Assembly (NCBI GenBank): GCA_963977625.1 | Contig: CAXBPX010000053.1 | Location: 1 to 8,932 of the forward strand | Source: ZLKRG08 sp963977625 | GTDB lineage: Bacteria; Actinomycetota; Actinomycetes; Nanopelagicales; Nanopelagicaceae | Reading direction: 5' to 3' | Length of the DNA stretch: 8,932 nt | Shown: positions 1-4,505 of the stretch, in pieces | Layout: the number at the start of each line of letters is the position of its first letter | Position numbering within the stretch: position 1 is the first letter of the stretch | Program-made: the position numbers and the translations under genes | The notes under the pieces: model-generated | What the model was told of the DNA's origin: nothing | The model's input: the letters and a program-made list of their open reading frames with translations, nothing else | The model's database searches: none

Positions 1-167
1 CAGGCAATATCCAACATATTCTCAATGGTTGAATGTTGGTCGTATATATTTTGCGGGCCTAACGCAGCAACAACCGGCGCTGGAAGTTGATACCCGATAA
101 ATGCAGTTTGCATATCGGTATAAGAATAAACGCCACCTAACGAAACAATCCCAATCTTAACTGGCCG
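1..167 (-). CDS. S53 (sedolisin/kumamolisin) peptidase fragment, 5' end missing, runs off the window
   Basis: Reading the minus strand in the frame whose last full codon is 3-5 gives a peptide that starts near R-P-V-K-I-G-I-V-S-L-G-G and ends E-N-M-L-D-I-A at the window edge. This matches the opening of an S53 serine peptidase catalytic domain: the IGI..LGG.Y strand, the D....F....LPAP.V segment, and an E-x-x-x-D-I pair (Glu at 21-23, Asp at 9-11) with the spacing of the catalytic Glu and Asp of kumamolisin. The catalytic Ser and calcium site would lie outside the window. The frame is open back to a stop at 249-251. It has no credible ATG or GTG before the domain; the first ATG (111-113) is inside it. 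There is no signal peptide or propeptide. Upstream DNA in another frame is xylose isomerase, so the 5' part of this gene has been replaced or the contig is chimeric. The family call comes from motif memory, not a search. Confidence 0.5.
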
Positions 168-922
168 CAGGGGTGCTGGCCGTTTAAATCTATATGAAAT
201 AGCTTCTTGTGGAATAGTGCCTGAGCGATTCCGTGAACGAAATTCAGATTAGCCATCTGCTCATGACCAACCTCAGGGTTCAATCCAACTAATTCAGGAT
301 GATCTAAAGTGCTGATGAATCCAAGTGCATGTCCAATGGTAGGTAAGAAGATATCGCCACGAGGTTCATTTGGTTTTGGTTCCATGGCAAACTTAATGTC
401 GTATTTATTATCTAGTACAAATTCTCCAAGCACATTAAAGGCTTCGCGATAACGCTCTAGCGCCACATATGCATCTTTAGAACTTTCAGATTCCGCGCCT
501 TCACGACCACCCCAGCAGACATATATTTTCGCCCCTAATTCAACGGCCAATTCGATATTTTTCATGACCTTTCGAATCGCGTATCGCCGAATATCTTTAT
601 CGTTAGATGTAAAAGCACCGTCTTTAAACACCGGATGTGAAAATAGATTGGTCGTTGCCATCGGAACTTTCATTCCGGTTTCCGTAAGCGCTTTCTTAAA
701 TCTATCTATATGTGCGCGACGATTGGCATCATCTGATCCAAATGGAATCAAATCGTCATCATGAAAAGTCACGCCGTAAGCGCCACGCTTTGCAAGTTCG
801 TTAACAGTACGAACTGGATCAAGTGCATCGCGCGTTGGATCTCCGAATGGGTCACGTGCTTGCCAGCCAACAGTCCAAAGACCGAAAGTGAATTTATCTG
901 CTGACGTAGGCGTGTATGACAT
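137..922 (-). CDS. xylA: xylose isomerase, C-terminally truncated (probable pseudogene)
   Basis: The family isomerises D-xylose to D-xylulose in the cytoplasm using two divalent metals. The 261 codons keep the actinobacterial signature in order: the N-terminal GLWTVGW segment, H54 and D57 in FHDDDLIPFG, E181 and K183 in MEPKP, E217 and H220 in NPEVGHEQMA, and D245 in HIDLNGQ. These fall at the same numbers as in the Streptomyces enzyme. After Q249-H250 homology stops abruptly, and 11 unrelated residues lead to TAG. Full enzymes have about 385-395 residues, so the metal ligands equivalent to D255, D257 and D287 are lost and the product should be inactive. The ATG start is supported by GAGGGG at 928-933, five bases upstream. 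The gene points away from the tRNA. The break coincides with a 7-bp repeat and a switch to an S53 peptidase frame. A misassembly cannot be excluded. Confidence 0.9.
   Translation of the reverse strand: MSYTPTSADKFTFGLWTVGWQARDPFGDPTRDALDPVRTVNELAKRGAYGVTFHDDDLIPFGSDDANRRAHIDRFKKALTETGMKVPMATTNLFSHPVFKDGAFTSNDKDIRRYAIRKVMKNIELAVELGAKIYVCWGGREGAESESSKDAYVALERYREAFNVLGEFVLDNKYDIKFAMEPKPNEPRGDIFLPTIGHALGFISTLDHPELVGLNPEVGHEQMANLNFVHGIAQALFHKKLFHIDLNGQHPCGQLRLGLFR
161..182. repeat. 7-bp direct repeat and GC hairpin at the xylA/S53 junction
   Basis: CTGGCCG occurs at 161-167 and again at 176-182. The first copy in the gene direction (176-182) belongs to the conserved N-G-Q of xylA, and the second (161-167) to the R-P-V of the peptidase frame. 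The same stretch can fold: GGCC (163-166) pairs with GGCC (178-181), and GCA (167-169) with TGC (174-176), leaving a four-base loop and a one-base bulge. Microhomology of this kind is typical of illegitimate joins, either in the cell or in an assembly. Confidence 0.6.
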
Positions 923-963
923 TTTTTCCCCTCTAATACCTTCTGAATTTTGAATATCGGTAA

Positions 964-990
964 TCTATAACTAACCTTCTCCCGTTCCAA
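964..990 (-). promoter_or_regulatory. possible xylA promoter
   Basis: On the minus strand TTGGAA (985-990) is followed after 15 bp by TATAGA (964-969), about 40 bp upstream of the xylA start codon. The spacer is short for a sigma-70-type promoter and the call rests only on hexamer resemblance. I saw no clear sugar-repressor operator in the 100-bp gap shared with the tRNA gene. Confidence 0.22.
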
Positions 991-1006
991 TACAAACCAC
1001 GGAACT

Positions 1007-1020
1007 TGTCCTTAAGGACA
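1007..1020. promoter_or_regulatory. 14-bp perfect palindrome next to the tRNA gene
   Basis: TGTCCTTAAGGACA reads the same on both strands and ends three bases before the mature 5' end of the tRNA-Leu gene. It could be a protein-binding operator near the tRNA or the divergent xylA promoter. In the precursor RNA it could instead form a small hairpin in the leader removed by RNase P. No function can be assigned from sequence alone. Confidence 0.4.
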
Positions 1021-1023
1021 GAT

Positions 1024-1107
1024 GCGGGAGTGGTGAAACGGCAGACACGCAGGTCTTAGGAACCTGTGCCTTACGGCGTGTGGGTTCAAGTCCCACCTCC
1101 CGCACCA
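1024..1107 (+). tRNA. tRNA-Leu (anticodon UAG), CCA encoded
   Basis: The 84-base gene has a 7-bp acceptor stem (GCGGGAG, 1024-1030, with CTCCCGC, 1097-1103), discriminator A and an encoded CCA at 1105-1107. The anticodon arm is CAGGT-CTTAGGA-ACCTG with anticodon TAG, reading leucine CUA and, by wobble, other CUN codons. The T arm is GTGGG-TTCAAGT-CCCAC. The extra arm between anticodon and T stems is long, as expected of a class II tRNA such as Leu. It ends only 10 bp from the convergent arsC stop, leaving no room for a separate strong terminator. Confidence 0.96.
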
Positions 1108-1117
1108 AAGTTTTAAC

Positions 1118-1513
1118 TTAAAATTCTGATAAATCCGAAAGTAAATTCACTACTTTCTTTTTTATTTCATCTCTAATTTCTCTTACTGATTCAATTCCTT
1201 GTCCTGCCGGATCATCCAACTGCCAATCTTCGTATCTCTTTCCCGGATAGAACTTACAAGTATCTCCGCAGCCCATGGTGATTACTACATCAGATGCGAT
1301 TACTGCTTCATCTGTCAGAATCTTGGGAGTGTTATTTGCGATATCAATGCCTACCTCAGCCATAGCTTGCACTGCAACAGGATTAATTGAATCTTTCGGA
1401 GCGCTGCCGGCAGATAATACTTCTACTTTGCCTTCACCGAGCTTTTGCATAAAACCAGCAGCCATCTGTGAGCGACCTGCATTATGAACACAAACAAATA
1501 AAACTGTTTTCAT
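1118..1513 (-). CDS. arsC: arsenate reductase, low-molecular-weight phosphatase type
   Basis: This 131-residue cytoplasmic protein should reduce arsenate to arsenite. It opens with the phosphatase P-loop C8-V-H-N-A-G-R14-S (Cys-X5-Arg), where C8 would attack arsenate. C82 and C86 in MGCGDTCKFYPGKRYEDW are the candidate resolving cysteines, and D100/D101 in DDPAG provide the general acid. Two downstream cysteines point to the thioredoxin-type disulfide relay or an actinobacterial mycothiol-linked variant; sequence alone does not decide between them. No arsR, acr3 or arsB is next to it. The ATG lacks a good ribosome site, and a TAGAAT hexamer lies nine bases upstream, so the mRNA may be almost leaderless. 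A role as a true protein tyrosine phosphatase is less likely given the Cys pair. Confidence 0.88.
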   Translation of the reverse strand: MKTVLFVCVHNAGRSQMAAGFMQKLGEGKVEVLSAGSAPKDSINPVAVQAMAEVGIDIANNTPKILTDEAVIASDVVITMGCGDTCKFYPGKRYEDWQLDDPAGQGIESVREIRDEIKKKVVNLLSDLSEF

Positions 1514-1518
1514 ATCAT

Positions 1519-1528
1519 TACAATTCTA
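1519..1528. promoter_or_regulatory. overlapping facing -10 elements, arsC and nhaA-like gene
   Basis: The two divergent genes are separated by 18 bp (1514-1531). On the plus strand TACAAT (1519-1524) stands seven bases before the GTG at 1532, the spacing expected of a leaderless transcript. On the minus strand TAGAAT (1523-1528) stands nine bases before the arsC ATG. Both fit the TANNNT pattern common in actinobacteria, and they overlap by two bases, so the two polymerases could not bind together. No convincing -35 boxes are seen. Confidence 0.33.
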
Positions 1529-1531
1529 CTC

Positions 1532-2266
1532 GTGGATATTTTGATTGCGTCTTTTTTTCTGCTCGTAGGAGCCGAAATCAGGAATGAATTAGAACATAAG
1601 AAAGAATTGGTTGCACCAGTACTTGCAGCGCTTGGCGGAATGATTCTCCCAGCGTTCATCTTCCGTTTACTTCAACCTGAATCGCAAGCTTGGGGAGCGG
1701 TTATGCCGACCGACATCACTTTGGCATTAGCAGTCATCGCGCTTCTTGGCAAACGTATTGATGCAAAACTTCGACTTTTTGTTTTGGCACTTGCCGTTGC
1801 TGATGATTTTCTTTCCTTAATCGCTATCGGAATTTTTTATAGCGGTAAGTTAAATTTAGTAACTTCGGCTTCTACTATTTTTGCAGCGGTAATAGGGGCA
1901 TTATTGCCACGAAAAGATTTGGTAATTAAATATCTAACTCCGTGGTCATTCTTTGTGGTAACTCCTGTAGTAATTCTTACTCACTTCCCTACCCATTTCT
2001 CTTTTGATTCAACGGTTAGCTCATATTTAATTGCTCGCATTTTTGGAAAAGTTATTGGTATTTCTTTAGTGGCTTGGCTAGTCCTTAAAAAAGAAATGAT
2101 TGGGGTGGGCCTCTTGTGTGGAATGGGCATGACAGTTTCTATCGTGATTGCCGAAATTTCCACAAATGGCGCTGAATTAGAAAGCATCCATACTGGTATT
2201 TATTTAGCTTCAGTAATTTGTGGAGTACTTGGATATCTTTGGTTTAGATTTAAGAAGCAGCTTTAA
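1532..2266 (+). CDS. short NhaA-type Na+/H+ antiporter homologue
   Basis: NhaA proteins exchange Na+ for H+ across the inner membrane. This 244-residue protein is mostly hydrophobic helices. It keeps the core residues: T60-D61 (equivalent to T132-D133 of E. coli NhaA), D91-D92 (D163-D164, same 30-residue spacing from D61) and K173 in GKVIGISL (K300). E. coli NhaA has 388 residues. Here about 70 N-terminal residues are absent, and the D164-K300 span is 81 instead of 136 residues, so roughly two helices are missing. Homology begins right at the GTG start (V-D-I-L...FFLLVGAEI). Upstream in frame there is no other start before a stop at 1499-1501. There is no Shine-Dalgarno; a -10-like TACAAT suggests a leaderless mRNA. 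The frame is intact with ion-site residues kept, so it may be a reduced transporter rather than debris. Its 3' end overlaps the convergent metY-like gene by 17 bp. Confidence 0.72.
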   Translation: MDILIASFFLLVGAEIRNELEHKKELVAPVLAALGGMILPAFIFRLLQPESQAWGAVMPTDITLALAVIALLGKRIDAKLRLFVLALAVADDFLSLIAIGIFYSGKLNLVTSASTIFAAVIGALLPRKDLVIKYLTPWSFFVVTPVVILTHFPTHFSFDSTVSSYLIARIFGKVIGISLVAWLVLKKEMIGVGLLCGMGMTVSIVIAEISTNGAELESIHTGIYLASVICGVLGYLWFRFKKQL

Positions 2267-3557
2267 AACCTTTTTCTAAATCACGCTTAATATCCTCAAA
2301 ATCTTCAATTCCGATACTTAATCTAATCATTCCTGGATTAATACCAGCTTGACTCATGCCTTCTTCGCCAAGTTGTGAATGAGTTGTTGAAGCTGGATGA
2401 ATAACTAAAGATCGCACATCACCGATGTTCGCAACATGTCGGAAAAGTTGCAGCGCTTCCACAAATTTCATACCTGCACTTTTGCCACCTTTGATTTCAA
2501 ATGACATCACCGCACCGCCGCCTTTTTTGGCATACTTTTGTTGGTTTTGATACCACTCTGAACTTGGCAATCCGTTATACATAACTTTTTGCACTTGTGG
2601 GTGGGTTGAAAGCCACTCCGCAACTTTCTGCGCATTTGATAAATGTTCGCGCATTCTCATGCTTAGGGTTTCCATTCCTTGTGAAAGCAACCAAGCATTA
2701 AATGGTGATACTGCCGATCCGAAATCACGTAAAAGTTGTACCCGAGCTTTGATAATGAATGCCATATTGCCAACCGGTGAACTTGCACCGAAATCCTGCG
2801 CATAAACCAGATTGTTATAGCTTGCATCAGGTTGATTAAAACCCGGAAATTTCGCGGGGTCTTTGCCATAATCAAATTTACCTGCGTCAACTATTGCGCC
2901 AATAATTGCGCTGCCATGACCAGATAAGAATTTAGTTGCAGAATGGGTAATCACATCTGCACCATAATCAAATGGTCGAGTTACAAATGGAGTAGCAATT
3001 GTGTTATCTACCATCCAAGGAATTCCAGCATCATGCGCTACGTTTGCAATACCTTCTATATCTAGACAAGCCGCAATTGGATTAGAAATACCTTCACCAA
3101 AGAGCGCTTTGGTATTTGGTTTAATTGCTCGTTTCCAAGCATCTAAATTGTTGGCATCATCAACAAAAGTGGTCTGTACGCCCCATTTAGGTAATGTGTA
3201 ATTAAGTAAATTATAAATTCCACCATAAACATTTCTGCTAGACACAATATGATCACCAGATTCAGCGACATTCATTAACGCCATGGCGGTAGCGGCCATA
3301 CCCGATGAAACTAGTAATGAACCAATGCCACCTTCAAGTTCGGTTAATCGCTGTTCGACCACATTTTGAGTGGGATTTGTCATTCTGGTGTAGGAGTTGC
3401 CAAATTCTTTCAAAGCAAACATATTGGCAGCTTGGTCGGTGCTCTTGAATTGATAAGCAGTAGTTTGATGGATAGGTAGATTTATAGATCCAAAGCTTCC
3501 GTCTGGTTCTTGACCTGCGTGAATTTGCTGGGTATTAAATGACCAATCTTGCGACAT
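2250..3557 (-). CDS. metY: O-acetylhomoserine sulfhydrylase-type PLP enzyme
   Basis: A 435-residue member of the Cys/Met-metabolism PLP family, full length for O-acetylhomoserine aminocarboxypropyltransferase. That enzyme makes homocysteine from O-acetylhomoserine and sulfide in the cytoplasm, for methionine synthesis. Visible landmarks are HAGQEPD near the N-terminus, Y57-T-R59 in YTRMTNPT (phosphate contacts), Y111 in NVYGG (stacking on the cofactor), D184 in VDNTIATP (binds the pyridine nitrogen), and K209 in HSATKFLSGHG (Schiff-base lysine). The frame is open further upstream, but ATG 3555-3557 gives the family N-terminus (MSQDW) and has AAAGG at 3566-3570. Related enzymes (cystathionine gamma-synthase, methionine gamma-lyase) are possible; length and the N-terminal motif favour MetY. 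No other methionine gene is adjacent, and I could not recognise a SAM riboswitch in the leader. Confidence 0.87.
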   Translation of the reverse strand: MSQDWSFNTQQIHAGQEPDGSFGSINLPIHQTTAYQFKSTDQAANMFALKEFGNSYTRMTNPTQNVVEQRLTELEGGIGSLLVSSGMAATAMALMNVAESGDHIVSSRNVYGGIYNLLNYTLPKWGVQTTFVDDANNLDAWKRAIKPNTKALFGEGISNPIAACLDIEGIANVAHDAGIPWMVDNTIATPFVTRPFDYGADVITHSATKFLSGHGSAIIGAIVDAGKFDYGKDPAKFPGFNQPDASYNNLVYAQDFGASSPVGNMAFIIKARVQLLRDFGSAVSPFNAWLLSQGMETLSMRMREHLSNAQKVAEWLSTHPQVQKVMYNGLPSSEWYQNQQKYAKKGGGAVMSFEIKGGKSAGMKFVEALQLFRHVANIGDVRSLVIHPASTTHSQLGEEGMSQAGINPGMIRLSIGIEDFEDIKRDLEKGFKAAS

Positions 3558-3583
3558 TAACCTAACCTTTCGATAACTCATGC

Positions 3584-3612
3584 AGGCTAGACCGACCTCA
3601 CCCAATAAGCAA
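3584..3612 (-). promoter_or_regulatory. possible metY promoter
   Basis: On the minus strand TTGCTT (3607-3612) and TAGCCT (3584-3589) are separated by 17 bp. This would start transcription near 3577 and leave a leader of about 20 bases, too short for a riboswitch. The call is by hexamer resemblance only. The rest of the 147-bp gap up to the divergent gene at 3705 holds no other feature I can name. Confidence 0.33.
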
Positions 3613-3704
3613 GGATTTAGCCCTGATGTTCGCGGGAATGAGTGCGGGGTATTAGTTTTTCTACCAATCTATTAAAGTGACCTACCTGAAGTAAGGAGCA
3701 TTAA

Positions 3705-4496
3705 GTGGCTAAGAAAAGCGGTTTCTTCAACTGGGTTGGTTACAAAGAAGAGAACGAACCATCAATTACATCAGTTGACCGTATTCGCGAACTTGAATCA
3801 CAGTTAGCAGATCTGCGTTCGCGCCGCGATATTCGTTCGCTTTCTAAAGAAGAGTTTGAAATTTTGGCCACTGAAACTGCGTTGACCATGATTAAGTCAG
3901 CTCAAGTTCGTGAAGCTAAAGCACAAGCCGCATCAGATCGCTTGGTAAATGAAACCCAACGACAAGCTAAAGATGCGCTAGAAGCTGCACAGGAAAAGGC
4001 GCAATCTATATTAAGTGGCGCTGAAGCTCGTGGCCGCAAATACATTAAAGCTGCCGAAACTGAAGCCACCGAAAAAATTGAACAAGCCGAAATTGCTGCG
4101 GAAGAACTTCTCGAACAGCGAAAGCGTGAAGGCTCTTCAATTGTTAATTCGGCAAAACGTGAAGGCGAAACAATTATTGGTGAAGCATCGCAGGATGTTT
4201 TGGAATATCGCCAATGGCTAAATGGTGTAATGGAAGAAGCTGGACGTCTTTATAAAATCCAAACTCAATCACTTGATGCGGCGCAGGAGGCAATCCATGC
4301 CAGCCGCTCTAGATTAGAAAGCGCTTACGGGCGTCTAGCCGAACTTAGAAATAATGTTTTAGAAAACATTAAAGAAGATGGCAAATTGGTTTCAAAGGTG
4401 CCACTTAGAGTTAAAAGTGAACGAACCAAGCCCGCAATCACTGCGCCAAAGAGCGCTAAGAAAAAATCTGCTTCAAAATCAAATAAAAAGAAGTAA
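3705..4496 (+). CDS. coiled-coil protein with lysine-rich tail, DivIVA/Scy-like
   Basis: I do not recognise a defined family. The 263-residue product begins with a short head (AKKSGFFNWVGY), then a helix around 25-45. A long, nearly continuous Ala/Glu/Lys/Arg-rich coiled coil follows at about 48-225, with spacing like the membrane-side coiled coils of actinobacterial DivIVA, SepIVA or Scy polarity proteins. Residues 240-263 are basic and end K-S-N-K-K-K. There is no signal peptide or membrane span, so it is probably a cytoplasmic scaffold; the F-F-x-W head could touch the membrane. The GTG start is supported by TAAGGAG (3692-3698), six bases upstream. The acyltransferase gene starts nine bases after its stop, implying one transcript and perhaps coupled translation. 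The low-complexity coil makes similarity-based naming unreliable. Confidence 0.72.
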   Translation: MAKKSGFFNWVGYKEENEPSITSVDRIRELESQLADLRSRRDIRSLSKEEFEILATETALTMIKSAQVREAKAQAASDRLVNETQRQAKDALEAAQEKAQSILSGAEARGRKYIKAAETEATEKIEQAEIAAEELLEQRKREGSSIVNSAKREGETIIGEASQDVLEYRQWLNGVMEEAGRLYKIQTQSLDAAQEAIHASRSRLESAYGRLAELRNNVLENIKEDGKLVSKVPLRVKSERTKPAITAPKSAKKKSASKSNKKK

Positions 4497-4505
4497 TCAA
4501 ATTTG

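Noticed and set aside
769..990. 73-codon minus-strand frame upstream of xylA, and other short frames opposite real genes
   Set aside because: It overlaps the xylA start in another frame, has no recognisable motif, and its composition fits a shadow of the coding strand.
1108..1117. Terminator between the tRNA and arsC
   Set aside because: Only 10 bp separate them. AAGTT-TT-AACTT nearby is too short and AT-rich with a two-base loop to be credible.
3558..3704. SAM-type riboswitch upstream of metY
   Set aside because: The minus-strand leader does not show the conserved cores of SAM-I, SAM-II or SAM-IV that I could recognise, and the best promoter match leaves only about 20 bases of leader.
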